The translations under genes were made by a program, and so were the position numbers. Of a DNA stretch of 64,000 nucleotides, positions 47,862 through 56,150 are shown piece after piece; the first letter of the stretch is position 1, and each line of letters starts with the position of its first letter. The stretch lies in the NCBI GenBank assembly GCA_934277375.1, contig CAKQTZ010000003.1, positions 1 through 64,000 of the forward strand, read 5' to 3'. The notes beneath the pieces are model-generated. The model made no database searches. It was not told the origin of the DNA and saw nothing but the letters and a program-made list of their open reading frames with translations. The stretch comes from an uncultured Coprococcus sp. Its GTDB lineage: Bacteria; Bacillota; Clostridia; Lachnospirales; Lachnospiraceae.

Positions 47862-49103
47862 ATGGCAAATAAAGCTACGTCAGAAAAAAACAAGCCTGCT
47901 AGAAAAACATTAAGACCTAACGAATATTACAATCCTAAAACAAAGAGGTATGAATACCACTATAAGGATTGTTTTGGAAAAGAAAGGGTTATTAGTTCAT
48001 ATAGGCTTGAAATGACAGACCAATTACCTAAAGGTAAAAAGTCAACAAAGAGTTTGCGTGAAAAGGAGGCAGAGCTTAACGCATATCTCGAAAACAACAT
48101 TGATATTGATGGAGCAAAACTTACTCTGTTAGAGGTTGTAGACAGATACCTCAATTCTTTATACAACAGAAAGAAGTTAGCACACAATACCAAAGTTGGT
48201 TACAATGTTACAGTGAATACGCTGAAACAATATAAACTGGGTTATATGGAGATTGGAAAAATCAGACCAGAACATTGCGAAGAGTGGCTTGCTGATATGA
48301 AGAAAAAGTATAGAGGTTCATCTATTCAGACACAGATTAGTCTTATTAAAAGAACCTTTGAGTATGCTTTAGATTATGATTATGTAGCAAAGAATCCATT
48401 CAGACGCATTACAACAGACAGGAGCGATAGCAAGAAGATGGAAGCTCTTTCTGTAGAAGATATGAACAGATTTCTCAATTTCTGTTCAAAAGACACGCAT
48501 AGTTCACATTGCTATGATATGTTATATGTATTGTTTTGGAGTGGATTAAGAGCGTCAGAATTATGTGGACTTACTCTTGATAACATTGATATGGATAATC
48601 GAATGATAACCGTTGATAAACAGTTACAATGTATCAATCACACTCATGTTGTACTGCCTACAAAAACAACGAATGGTGTAAGAACTATTCCTATGACAGA
48701 TGGGGTGTATGAAAGTTTCCAGCGTATTATTGAGAATCGCTATTTAAAAGGCGATATAGAACCTGTATGTTACGATGAACAAGGCAATGCATATGAAGGA
48801 TTTGTATTTCTTGCAACGAGAAGCAGAAGAACTATTGTAAGAGGTCATGTAGAAGAATATCTACAGAATTGTATTAAAAGGTTTAATAATGCGAATCCAG
48901 AAAATCCTATTCGTAAATTTGAACCTCATATTTGCAGACATACATTTGCTACGAATATGCAATATTTACCACCGAAGACATTACAGTACATATTGGGACA
49001 TGGTAATATATCTACAACGATGGATAACTATGTGGATGTTAAACCAGGAGTTGAACAGCTTACACAAATCAATGCAATAGCGAATCAACTCAATGCTAAT
49101 TAG
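47862..49103 (+). CDS. int: Tn916-type tyrosine integrase
   Basis: 413 residues. An N-terminal arm-binding domain opens the protein, a core-binding domain with IRPEHCEEWLADM follows, and the catalytic domain has Arg in SGLRASELCGLT (about 229), HICRHTF (His356 and Arg359), LGHGNISTTM and nucleophile Tyr390 in DNYVDV. All key residues are present. AAGGAGG precedes the ATG. It lies 128 bp from the right attachment repeat. It probably catalysed insertion at hisH. Confidence 0.94.
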   Translation: MANKATSEKNKPARKTLRPNEYYNPKTKRYEYHYKDCFGKERVISSYRLEMTDQLPKGKKSTKSLREKEAELNAYLENNIDIDGAKLTLLEVVDRYLNSLYNRKKLAHNTKVGYNVTVNTLKQYKLGYMEIGKIRPEHCEEWLADMKKKYRGSSIQTQISLIKRTFEYALDYDYVAKNPFRRITTDRSDSKKMEALSVEDMNRFLNFCSKDTHSSHCYDMLYVLFWSGLRASELCGLTLDNIDMDNRMITVDKQLQCINHTHVVLPTKTTNGVRTIPMTDGVYESFQRIIENRYLKGDIEPVCYDEQGNAYEGFVFLATRSRRTIVRGHVEEYLQNCIKRFNNANPENPIRKFEPHICRHTFATNMQYLPPKTLQYILGHGNISTTMDNYVDVKPGVEQLTQINAIANQLNAN

Positions 49104-49116
49104 TATGAATTTTAGC

Positions 49117-49142
49117 ATACTAAATATTTGCTAATTACAATG
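49117..49142 (+). repeat. Right arm-type repeat
   Basis: Matches 36903-36928 at 24 of 26 positions (two substitutions) in direct orientation, about 90 bp inside attR and 13 bp after the integrase stop. Confidence 0.65.
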
Positions 49143-49231
49143 TGTAATGAGATGTAACGAAACATACAAAAATGTAATGAAATGACAGCAAGAATTGTTG
49201 GAAATGTACGCAAGCATTGGGATAAGGCTTA

Positions 49232-49268
49232 ACTTGAAAGGACAGAGACAGATGATTTCAATTTTGGA
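49232..49268 (+). repeat. Right attachment repeat (attR)
   Basis: Perfect 37-bp copy of 36790-36826. It holds the hisH ribosome binding site (GAAAGGAC), start codon and first codons, so integration keeps hisH intact but replaces its upstream region. Confidence 0.9.
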
Positions 49269-49863
49269 TTACGATGCAGGAAACATAAAAAGTGTTGAGA
49301 AGGCAGTGCAGTATCTGGGTGAGGAGGCTGTCATCACAAGGGACAGAGATGTGATCATGGCTAGTGACAAGGTTATACTTCCGGGAGTTGGAAGCTTCGG
49401 AGACGCCATGAATAAGATCAGGGAGTATGGACTTGAGAACGTCATCTATGATGTTGTGGATGCAGACAAGCCGTTCCTTGGAATATGCCTTGGACTTCAG
49501 CTTCTGTTCAAGACCAGCGAGGAGTCGCCGGAGGCCACAGGACTTGGAATCTTAGACGGTGAGATACTTCGTATACCGGATGCGCCGGGACTTAAGATAC
49601 CGCAGATAGGATGGAACAACCTTGAGATAAATCCAAGGGCAAGACTTTTCAAGGGACTTCCTGAGAATCCATATGTCTACTTTGTTCATTCATATTATCT
49701 GAAGGCTAAGAATCCGGAAGATGTGGCAGCATCCACATTCTATTCAACTCAGATTCATGCCTCTGTGGAGCATGGCAATGTATTTGCATGTCAGTTCCAT
49801 CCTGAGAAGAGCTCAGAGGTTGGACTTAAGATACTGAAGAATTTTATCGACCTGGAGGTGTAG
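49252..49863 (+). CDS. hisH: Imidazole glycerol phosphate synthase subunit HisH
   Basis: The glutaminase subunit that feeds ammonia to HisF in histidine synthesis, 203 residues. It starts [15 protein letters not shown] and has GVGSFGDAM, the nucleophile Cys in [12 protein letters not shown] (about 81) and the His/Glu pair in [11 protein letters not shown] 49252 is used; the longer frame from 49195 lies in element sequence. The element is inserted at its start, so transcription must now come from within the element or from a read-through promoter. hisF follows after 3 nt. Confidence 0.96.
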   Translation: MISILDYDAGNIKSVEKAVQYLGEEAVITRDRDVIMASDKVILPGVGSFGDAMNKIREYGLENVIYDVVDADKPFLGICLGLQLLFKTSEESPEATGLGILDGEILRIPDAPGLKIPQIGWNNLEINPRARLFKGLPENPYVYFVHSYYLKAKNPEDVAASTFYSTQIHASVEHGNVFACQFHPEKSSEVGLKILKNFIDLEV

Positions 49864-49866
49864 AGC

Positions 49867-50628
49867 ATGCATACAAAGAGAATAATACCATGTCTTGATG
49901 TTAAGAACGGAAGAGTTGTAAAGGGTGTAAATTTTGTAAATCTTACAGATGCCGGAGATCCTGTTGCGGTTGGTGCAGCATATGATAAGGCGGGAGCTGA
50001 TGAACTCGTATTCCTTGACATAACAGCTTCATCAGATCAGAGAAATATAGTGGTTGATATGGTAAGACGTGTAGCCGAGACTATATTTATCCCATTCACA
50101 GTGGGTGGTGGAATCAGAACAGTGGATGATTTCAAGGCGATACTCAGAGAGGGCGCAGACAAGATATCAGTGAACTCAGCAGCCATAGACAATCCTACAC
50201 TTATAGCAGATGCGGCTGACAAGTTCGGAAGCCAGTGCGTCGTTCTTGCCATCGATGCAAAGAGGCGTGATGACGGATCCGGCTGGAATATATACAAGCA
50301 TGGCGGACGTATCGACTGCGGAATAGATGCAGTTGAGTGGGCCATGAAGGCTGCAGAGCTTGGCGCAGGAGAGATATTGCTGACCAGCATGGACTGTGAT
50401 GGAACAAAGGCGGGATATGACATAGAACTCACCAGAACCATAGCAGACAACGTAAACATTCCAGTCATAGCTTCCGGTGGCGCGGGAACTAAGGATCATT
50501 TTTACGACGCCCTGACAGAGGGCGGTGCGGATGCAGCCCTTGCGGCTTCATTGTTCCACTATAAAGAGCTTGAGATAGGAGATCTGAAGAGATACCTTCA
50601 GGATAAAGGAATTCCTATGAGACTGTAG
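49867..50628 (+). CDS. hisF: Imidazole glycerol phosphate synthase subunit HisF
   Basis: The cyclase subunit that makes imidazole glycerol phosphate and AICAR, 253 residues, TIM barrel. Catalytic residues: the first Asp in [16 protein letters not shown] (Asp11) and the second in [15 protein letters not shown] (about 130-145). [10 protein letters not shown] and ASGGAG are phosphate loops. It starts 3 nt after hisH and pairs with it. No other his genes are in the window. Confidence 0.97.
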   Translation: MHTKRIIPCLDVKNGRVVKGVNFVNLTDAGDPVAVGAAYDKAGADELVFLDITASSDQRNIVVDMVRRVAETIFIPFTVGGGIRTVDDFKAILREGADKISVNSAAIDNPTLIADAADKFGSQCVVLAIDAKRRDDGSGWNIYKHGGRIDCGIDAVEWAMKAAELGAGEILLTSMDCDGTKAGYDIELTRTIADNVNIPVIASGGAGTKDHFYDALTEGGADAALAASLFHYKELEIGDLKRYLQDKGIPMRL

Positions 50629-50767
50629 AGAGAAATTCCTTTAGTGTCTTTTTTCTAATGAGAGACTTATTAGAGAACGTATCCGAGGAAATCCATCTCC
50701 GCGGCATAGGTATCCACAATGATATTCTTACTCCTTATTCGCTTGAAAAGGACATCTCACAAGGAAT

Positions 50768-50805
50768 TTAAAAAAATACTCTTCAGGGGAAGCCCCTGAA
50801 GAGTA
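50768..50805 (-). terminator. Terminator of the sigma/anti-sigma operon
   Basis: ACTCTTCAGGGG and CCCCTGAAGAGT form a perfect 12-bp stem. Read on the minus strand, it ends in a run of T (AAAAAAA on plus). It may serve both directions weakly. The rest of 50629-50836 has no gene. Confidence 0.88.
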
Positions 50806-50836
50806 AAACTAGCTTATAGCAGATAACGAAAACTTA

Positions 50837-51559
50837 TTACTGCTCAATATATGTAGAATTTCCTGATGCTGTATTGTCATCATCTGAGTTGGAGATACCG
50901 TAAGAGGCAGCATCCTCGGATGCAATGTCATCCAGGTAAGGATTGCCCGTGTCAACACCCTCAGCATGCAGGGCATCATTAAGCCATGGGTCGTTGTAGT
51001 CTTCAACGTTCATGTTGTTAAATACATATTTTCCATTCTTGTCGAAGAAGAGCTCGCACCAACCGCAGCTATCAGGTGTACCCCCGATGAGGATGACGCT
51101 GTGTGAGCCGTCCGCGTTCTTGATCTCATGACGGAAATATTTGTCAGGACCACATTTGTCGGTGATATCTTCCTTGGTATCTCCGAGAACAAGGTAGAGA
51201 CGGCCGTTTTCAACTTTCGTGTAACCATTGACATCATCTGTGGATATTGTGAATTGGATGGAGTTTCCCTCACTGTTTTCCTCGTATGTCACTTCGGTAC
51301 CATTTGCCAGGTGGAACGTCTGCTTTATGTAGTCGATGGCAGCCGAGACAGTGGTCCTTGTCGCCGGGAAGCACAGCAGAACAGCACACACGGCGGCTGC
51401 TATTGCTGCATATTTTCCAATGCGTACGAGCCTGCGGCCTGATCTGCCAGTCTGAGCCTGTTCGGCAAGCTTTGCCCTGAGATCGTCTTTGTCATCCTGG
51501 GGCATGGTCACATTGTCCATGGTAGCTTTGTATAGTTCGTTTATATCTTTATTATTCAT
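50837..51559 (-). CDS. Probable anti-sigma factor, single-pass membrane protein
   Basis: 240 residues. The first 45 residues are a cytoplasmic helical segment (ELYKATMDNVTMPQDDKDDL) that could bind a sigma factor, one membrane segment follows at about 48-65, then an extracytoplasmic domain with a Cys pair near the end (SCGWCELFF) and an acidic, Ser/Asn-rich tail. It lies 3 nt after the sigma gene, on the same strand, so an anti-sigma role is inferred from place and layout (DUF4179-like). GGAGGAAT precedes the start. Confidence 0.75.
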   Translation of the reverse strand: MNNKDINELYKATMDNVTMPQDDKDDLRAKLAEQAQTGRSGRRLVRIGKYAAIAAAVCAVLLCFPATRTTVSAAIDYIKQTFHLANGTEVTYEENSEGNSIQFTISTDDVNGYTKVENGRLYLVLGDTKEDITDKCGPDKYFRHEIKNADGSHSVILIGGTPDSCGWCELFFDKNGKYVFNNMNVEDYNDPWLNDALHAEGVDTGNPYLDDIASEDAASYGISNSDDDNTASGNSTYIEQ

Positions 51560-51562
51560 GAT

Positions 51563-52036
51563 CTATTCCTCCTTTAAAAATTCTTTTAATTGATCTCTTC
51601 CGCGGGATATCCGCATGGAGACGGCTGAGGTTGACAAATGAAGCATCCTTGCAATCTCCTTGAATGAATACCCCTCGTAGTAGTGCAGATACAGAGCAGT
51701 ACGGTATGTATCGGGCAGCCTGTTTATGGCTGTGAGCATCGACTGTTCCTCTATATTGAAGCCACTTGTGAGATCATCGTTTGCCAGCTCTTCGTAGCTG
51801 CTGTTCAGCCTGTTTGCCGCTGATTTCAAATGGTTTCTGCACATATTTGCTGTCATGGTGAGAATATAGGACTTCTCACTCCCCTTTGATATGTGAGGAC
51901 TTTTTTCTATAAGCTTTGTATATACATTCTGTACAATATCTTCGGAGTCCGCTGTATTGCCAAGAAAACTCATGGCCAGACGAAATACATTGTCCGAGTA
52001 ATTGTCATATAGTTCAAGCAGTTGCTGCTGCTTCAA
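51563..52036 (-). CDS. ECF-type RNA polymerase sigma factor
   Basis: 157 residues of the sigma-70 family: region 2 at about 8-75 (DSEDIVQNVYTKLIE) and region 4 at about 104-155 (LPDTYRTALYLHYYEGYSFK, then ARMLHLSTSAVSMRISRGR). Region 3 is missing, as in ECF factors. The start is TTG 52036, with GGAGGTGATGACC upstream. It is followed at once by the membrane protein that probably holds it inactive. The target promoter is not known. Confidence 0.9.
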   Translation of the reverse strand: MKQQQLLELYDNYSDNVFRLAMSFLGNTADSEDIVQNVYTKLIEKSPHISKGSEKSYILTMTANMCRNHLKSAANRLNSSYEELANDDLTSGFNIEEQSMLTAINRLPDTYRTALYLHYYEGYSFKEIARMLHLSTSAVSMRISRGRDQLKEFLKEE

Positions 52037-52179
52037 GGGTCATCACCTCCGTGGTTCTTATGTATGAGAGAATCAGGAATCGTGTTCCTTCTCAATTGAG
52101 TTCTCATATATAAAACAAATCAAAGTATCAAAATAGCACATAGAATGAAAAATTTCTATATTAAAAATTGATCTGCTAA

Positions 52180-52262
52180 TTTGGGGTGGACGTGAATACT
52201 ATTGCGTGCCATGCGGTAGTGAAATCTTACATTGCTTGCATCAAATGCAACAAGGATCTTTA
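52180..52262 (+). ncRNA. Candidate AbiF-associated structured RNA
   Basis: Two hairpins lie upstream of the Abi gene: ACTATTGC with GCGGTAGT (52198-52220, two G-U pairs, loop GTGCCAT) and TTGCAT with ATGCAA (52236-52250, loop CAA). An Rfam motif named abiF RNA is reported upstream of such genes, but I cannot test a match. The end of 52037-52376 is AT-rich and shows no gene. Confidence 0.45.
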
Positions 52263-52376
52263 ATGACGGATTACAAAAAATATAGATTTTATACTAAATA
52301 ATATATATAATAAAGATCATATATGAATGTGATATAGGGGTTGTAATAATAGTTATTTTGAGGGAGTTTGGTGTGA

Positions 52377-53351
52377 ATGGAGAAGAAGCCTAAAAGTATA
52401 AATATGCTTATGGCGTATATGCGAGATACAAAAGGATTAAATATTTCTGGAAGTAGAGATAAACAGAAACTTAGATACATGGGATATTTCCATGGGTATA
52501 AGGGATATCGATATCATAATAATCCGGCGAATACATATATATTCAACTCATTTGATGAGATTCAGGCAATTTATGAGTATGATATGGCAATTAAGACTAT
52601 GTTTTATCCAGAGATAATGTTTTTGGAAACAACATTTAAGAATTATGTATTAGAAGTTATTTTAGAGGAAGCAAAAAGTAAACGATTTGCAGATATTTAT
52701 GCGAAGTTATTAATAGATTACAAATCATATCCAATAGGCAGTGGTGAATACAAAAAGGCTATAAATAAGAGAATGAATCTTAGAAATAAAGTATACAGTC
52801 TTATCTCAAGAGACTATGGGAAACGATTTATAGTAAATCATTATTATGATAAAGACCAACCGCTTCCTATATGGGCGATATTTGAATTAATTAGTCTTGG
52901 TGAATTTGGTACATTTATAGATTGCCTTGAACCTGTTATTAGGAAAAAAGTATCTTCGAATGTGGGGATAAAGGTTGTATATGACGGGGATGGCAAATTA
53001 TTACCAATGATAGTGTATGCATTAAAGGATTTAAGAAATTCTGTGGCTCATAATAATACAATTTTTGATACTCGATTTAAAACAGGAAATATAAGTAAAA
53101 GAATTGGTGGATTTATAAGTGCAGAAACAGGAATTATGAACATTAAGTTTGAATCAATTGTTGATTATGTTATTCTCATTAGCTTTATGATGAACTTATT
53201 GCAATGCCCAAAGAAGAAGATTATGTCATTTATCCGATTGTTTGAAAAAAATTCTGAAGAGTTAAGAGCAAAGGTTTCCACATCAATTTTTAACACTATT
53301 GTTTACACTGATACTAGAACAAAACTTGGGTTATTGAAAAAATATTTATAA
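52377..53351 (+). CDS. Abi_2 family (AbiF/AbiD-like) HEPN protein
   Basis: 324 residues. The N-terminal half matches the Abi_2/AbiF/AbiD fold (FHGYKGYRYHNN, then DEIQAIYEYDMAIKTMFYP and ETTFKNYVLEVI). A HEPN-type catalytic motif R-x4-H is seen as RNSVAH (Arg220, His225) within LKDLRNSVAHNNTIFD. HEPN proteins are RNA nucleases and AbiF-type ones abort phage infection; Cas13 is proposed to derive from them. GAGGGAG precedes the ATG. Low GC and flanking structured noncoding DNA suggest transfer. The partner or antitoxin is unproven. Confidence 0.85.
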   Translation: MEKKPKSINMLMAYMRDTKGLNISGSRDKQKLRYMGYFHGYKGYRYHNNPANTYIFNSFDEIQAIYEYDMAIKTMFYPEIMFLETTFKNYVLEVILEEAKSKRFADIYAKLLIDYKSYPIGSGEYKKAINKRMNLRNKVYSLISRDYGKRFIVNHYYDKDQPLPIWAIFELISLGEFGTFIDCLEPVIRKKVSSNVGIKVVYDGDGKLLPMIVYALKDLRNSVAHNNTIFDTRFKTGNISKRIGGFISAETGIMNIKFESIVDYVILISFMMNLLQCPKKKIMSFIRLFEKNSEELRAKVSTSIFNTIVYTDTRTKLGLLKKYL

Positions 53352-53406
53352 TAAATTATAAAGAACTATTGCATAACGTTATTTAGTATGGCATAATATA
53401 ATACAG

Positions 53407-53469
53407 AATTGCGGCGGACGTCTGAGGACTATGCCTAAGGAAGTTGGATGCGTCCGGCTTCCTTTTTTT
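53407..53469 (+). ncRNA. Terminator-like structured RNA after the Abi gene
   Basis: AAGGAAGTTGGA pairs over 12 bp (two G-U) with TCCGGCTTCCTT around the tetraloop TGCG (UNCG type), then T7 (53436 onward). The element CGGACG (53414-53419) can instead pair with CGTCCG (53451-53456) inside that stem, so two forms exclude each other. TTGCAT (53369) and CATAAT (53392), 17 bp apart, could be its promoter; it may also just be the Abi terminator. Confidence 0.6.
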
Positions 53470-53695
53470 ATAGTTACGAGGCCTGGTTAGTGACAGGTGT
53501 CATTACCTAGAGCTTTTTATTGTGTCATTTTTTGCTTAGTAAGGCAAAATCAACATTCAAAAAATTCCATCCCCACCCCAAAATCTATATGTTTCTCAAA
53601 ACATCCCGTAGAATCTACGAGGCAAAAGATCCTCACAACTATAATGAGTCACGTGATCAGGACAGAGCTGATCAGTGAACCTTGAAAATTGAATA

Positions 53696-53737
53696 GTTCC
53701 TCAGTAGAAAACTGAGGCGGAACAGTTGCTGAGGAAC
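53696..53737 (+). promoter_or_regulatory. Switch-like leader of the ClpP-like gene
   Basis: GTTCCTCAG (53696-53704) is complementary to CTGAGGAAC (53729-53737) and, nearly as well, to CTGAGGCGGAAC (53712-53723). The two hairpins exclude each other. A CCTTGAAAATTGAATAG leader just before it recalls leaders of genes on mobile elements. No other gene is seen in 53470-53843. Confidence 0.55.
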
Positions 53738-53843
53738 ATAAAAACGGAATTACCGATAACAAATGAACAAAGGAAAATAGCACAGTCTAACCTGCAGAAA
53801 AAGGTAAAGAATTACTATGACAATATATGAGGAGGAAACACAT

Positions 53844-54455
53844 ATGTTTAGAGACCCAAGTGTCAGTATTCACACTCAGGATGGGAGTAAGCTTGTTGCG
53901 ATGGAAGATTATATGTTCAATGACAGAAAGCTCTGGGTTCAGGGCAGAATTACACCGGATTTGGTGGATTCCCTGCTTAGCCAGCTTATGGTCATCGAAG
54001 ATGATTACGGATTTGCCGGAATGCTGGGGCAGAATGATATAGATGTGACAATTTACATCAGCAGTCCTGGTGGAAGTCTCACATCACTGAATCTGTACGA
54101 TTATCTGATTCACACTCCGTTGAAGATCAGAACGGTTGTGACAGGTTATGCATACAGTGCCGCTGCCTTGCTGTTCCTTGCCGGTTCTGAGCGCTGCTTC
54201 ATGCCATATAGCCGAGTGATGTTCCACGAGCCATTTTACACAGGAAATGGTGTGGAGAATGAGAGTATAGAGGTGGTAGAAGGTATCTGCGATGATCTCA
54301 AGAATCATAAAGATACGACGCTCAATATTATATCTGAGCGAACAGGGTTGAGTAAGAAAATGGTTCGTGGCAAGATAACTAACCGCAAATGGTTCATAAA
54401 TTCAGAGGAAGCTGTAAAGCTTGGTATTGCTAACAAGATTGTACATTCATTATAG
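53844..54455 (+). CDS. ClpP-like serine protease, orphan mobile-type copy
   Basis: 203 residues. It keeps the ClpP layout: ISSPGGSLTSLNLYDYL, the nucleophile Ser105 in GYAYSAAALLFLAG, His128 in SRVMFHEP and a downstream Asp. The N-terminal region differs from housekeeping ClpP and is short. ATG 53844 has GAGGAGG upstream; the reading from 53817 is less likely. There is no Clp ATPase gene nearby, so it must borrow one or work alone. It forms a pair with the next gene. Confidence 0.85.
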   Translation: MFRDPSVSIHTQDGSKLVAMEDYMFNDRKLWVQGRITPDLVDSLLSQLMVIEDDYGFAGMLGQNDIDVTIYISSPGGSLTSLNLYDYLIHTPLKIRTVVTGYAYSAAALLFLAGSERCFMPYSRVMFHEPFYTGNGVENESIEVVEGICDDLKNHKDTTLNIISERTGLSKKMVRGKITNRKWFINSEEAVKLGIANKIVHSL

Positions 54456-54474
54456 AGAAAAGGAGTGTGATATA

Positions 54475-54837
54475 ATGCAGAAAGAAAATAGTTACTACGC
54501 ATTTGTATTGATGCGAGATGGAAGATTCAGACTAGATAAGGATGATACCTGTCATATCGACAAAGCATGGCAGGGGTATGAAATAGCTGGCTGTGATTAT
54601 GGCAGTGCCTATAATATGCCGGTGTATCTTATTGGAGAAATGGAAGAATGCGGCTATGAGGACATACTGGTTACATTGCTTGATCCCGATGATGCAAAAT
54701 TGCCCGTAAAGTTAGTAGTTGGTAAAGAGCCAATAAAAAGACTTATGGAGGAACTCGACAAGAATCTTGACAATCTCCATGCGGACTCTTTCCTCATAGC
54801 TCTTGATGTGTGGAGAGAGTTTTCGATGGAGAAATAA
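54475..54837 (+). CDS. Small protein of unknown function
   Basis: 120 acidic residues, alpha/beta. It opens KENSYYAFVLMRDGRFRLDK and ends in a helical acidic part (LMEELDKNLDNLHADSFL). AAAGGAGTGTGAT precedes ATG 54475, 19 nt after the ClpP-like gene. No family is recognised; the pairing suggests an adaptor or partner, which is inference. Confidence 0.7.
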   Translation: MQKENSYYAFVLMRDGRFRLDKDDTCHIDKAWQGYEIAGCDYGSAYNMPVYLIGEMEECGYEDILVTLLDPDDAKLPVKLVVGKEPIKRLMEELDKNLDNLHADSFLIALDVWREFSMEK

Positions 54838-54850
54838 GATGTCGCTGTTT

Positions 54851-55069
54851 TTATTGATATTCGTCTGTTTTATCATCAGGAATGTATTCAAGAATATCAT
54901 AAACGTTGCAGTCAAGCAGCTTGCAGAGGGAGTCAATCGTACTGGTGTTTACCGGATTGCCGTGCTTGATACTATAGTAGTTAGTGCGGGAAAATCCCAT
55001 CTTTTCAAGGCGGTAAGAGGTTATCCCTCTTTCTTTCATCGTGTTAAAAAGAGGTTTGTAAGATATCAA
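54851..55069 (-). CDS. Cro/XRE-type DNA-binding protein
   Basis: 72 residues, a single helix-turn-helix of the Cro/CI type: KPLFNTMKERGITSYRLEKM, then TNYYSIKHGNPVNTSTIDSL and LLDCNVYDILEYIPD. Start TTG 55069 with CTGGAGG upstream on the minus strand. It converges on the ClpP-like pair, and is probably the regulator of that accessory block. Confidence 0.85.
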   Translation of the reverse strand: MISYKPLFNTMKERGITSYRLEKMGFSRTNYYSIKHGNPVNTSTIDSLCKLLDCNVYDILEYIPDDKTDEYQ

Positions 55070-55237
55070 AGTTTATTCCTCCAGTTCATAATTATATATA
55101 ATGTGATTCTATAATTATGTACGACAAATGAAAATGTGAGAGATAACGCATGTACGACTAACTTTACATATAGAATTAAGGTTGATATAATGATAACATG
55201 GTGTCAAAATATTATTTTTTTTACTTTAGGAGGGTTT

Positions 55238-56056
55238 ATGAAAAGGGAAAGAAAAAGCATACCAGCCAGCCTTATGGCTATGGTCATGATGTTGGTTATG
55301 GTGTTTTCACTTGCGCCAACATTTACGGCAAATGCAGCCACGGTATCAAAGAAAGATTCATACAAAGAAGTCAAGACCATGAATTATACCCTGGCAGGCA
55401 AAGAAATCCGTACATTGACATTCTCAGCGGGTATCGTGAAGATCAGCTTTGGAAGCCAGAGTGCGGTGCGTATGAAGAAAGTTACAGACAAAAAGGTTCG
55501 CATCACCGGAGTCAAAAACGGCAAGACGAGGTTTGTCGTTGTGACGAAGGATCGGAAAAAGATTGTCTGCAACATATCAAGAAGCCATACGCTTAACACG
55601 AAGTATCGTTCCAAAAACATTGTTAAGACAAGCGTAAAAGTGAAGTCGGTGAAGAGTAGTAACACCAAAATAGCTAAGGTTACTAAGGCTAAGGATGGAA
55701 AATCATACACTGTTTCAACCACAGGAAAACACGGTAAGGCGAGGATCACTGTAAAATATGCGAACAATGTTACAGAAAATATAATAGTTGGTAACCATAG
55801 CTGGAAGAGGAAAAAAGTTAAGGATGCTTATGATGAGAAAGTTTGCATCGGTGAAAGAGAAATTCAGAACGATACAGGTGAAGATGTCACTGACGTAACA
55901 AATCCAGGAGAATGGTGCAGACAGCACAACTGCGCACAGTGTTTTCTTGGAGACGGACCATGTATATTTGATAACACACTGACACCTGTGTACAAGACTG
56001 TACACCATGATGCACAGTACAAGACATACTGTTCTAAGTGCGGAGCAACAAAGTAG
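55238..56056 (+). CDS. Array protein A: secreted, CxxC-tailed paralogue
   Basis: 272 residues from ATG 55238 (TTTAGGAGGG upstream). A signal peptide ends at NANAA (about 33), a beta-rich domain follows (SAGIVKISFGSQSAVRMKKV), then VKSSNTKIAKVTKAKDG in a Big_2-like repeat, a GKHGKARITV segment and a C-terminal part with Cys pairs (WCRQHNCAQCFLGDGPC), HHDAQYKTYCSKCGATK at the end. The closing CSKCG pair resembles a zinc ribbon. The family is not known to me. It is the first of six tandem copies with near-identical first 190 residues. Confidence 0.8.
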   Translation: MKRERKSIPASLMAMVMMLVMVFSLAPTFTANAATVSKKDSYKEVKTMNYTLAGKEIRTLTFSAGIVKISFGSQSAVRMKKVTDKKVRITGVKNGKTRFVVVTKDRKKIVCNISRSHTLNTKYRSKNIVKTSVKVKSVKSSNTKIAKVTKAKDGKSYTVSTTGKHGKARITVKYANNVTENIIVGNHSWKRKKVKDAYDEKVCIGEREIQNDTGEDVTDVTNPGEWCRQHNCAQCFLGDGPCIFDNTLTPVYKTVHHDAQYKTYCSKCGATK

Positions 56057-56064
56057 TATCATGT

Positions 56065-56150
56065 ATTTGTTTGTATCTTAAATGTGGTGCTATAGAATAT
56101 TAGATATGCCATAGTTTTACATAACAAATCAGTTATTTTAGGAGAAACCA
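56065..56150 (+). repeat. Repeated leader unit of the array (also before C, D, E and F)
   Basis: A block of about 85 bp (ATAGAATATTAGATATGCCA, then TAGTTTTACAT and ACAAATCAGTTATTTTAGG) recurs before copies C (about 56972-57057), D (57884-57967), E (58787-58868) and F (60045-60139). It shows that gene and leader were duplicated together. Each copy provides its own ribosome binding site. Confidence 0.8.

Larger units (their letters stand above)
36790..49268. mobile_element. Integrated mosaic element at the 5' end of hisH
   Basis: A perfect 37-bp direct repeat bounds the region: 36790-36826 and 49232-49268. The right copy contains the hisH ribosome binding site, start and first five codons plus part of the sixth, and the left copy is the same segment cut off from the gene. 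A tyrosine integrase (47862-49103) and an excisionase-like gene sit at the right end. Near-identical 26-bp repeats (36903-36928 and 49117-49142, 24 of 26) inside the ends look like integrase arm sites. The interior is AT-rich and holds truncated phage and recombinase genes, an IS110, a group II intron fragment and one cargo cluster. It is probably an old, deleted prophage or small integrative element of 12.5 kb. Confidence 0.85.

Noticed and set aside
55384-55767. Minus-strand hydrophobic frame recurring in every array copy
   Set aside because: It recurs only because the plus-strand core is conserved; no starts or ribosome binding sites are present.
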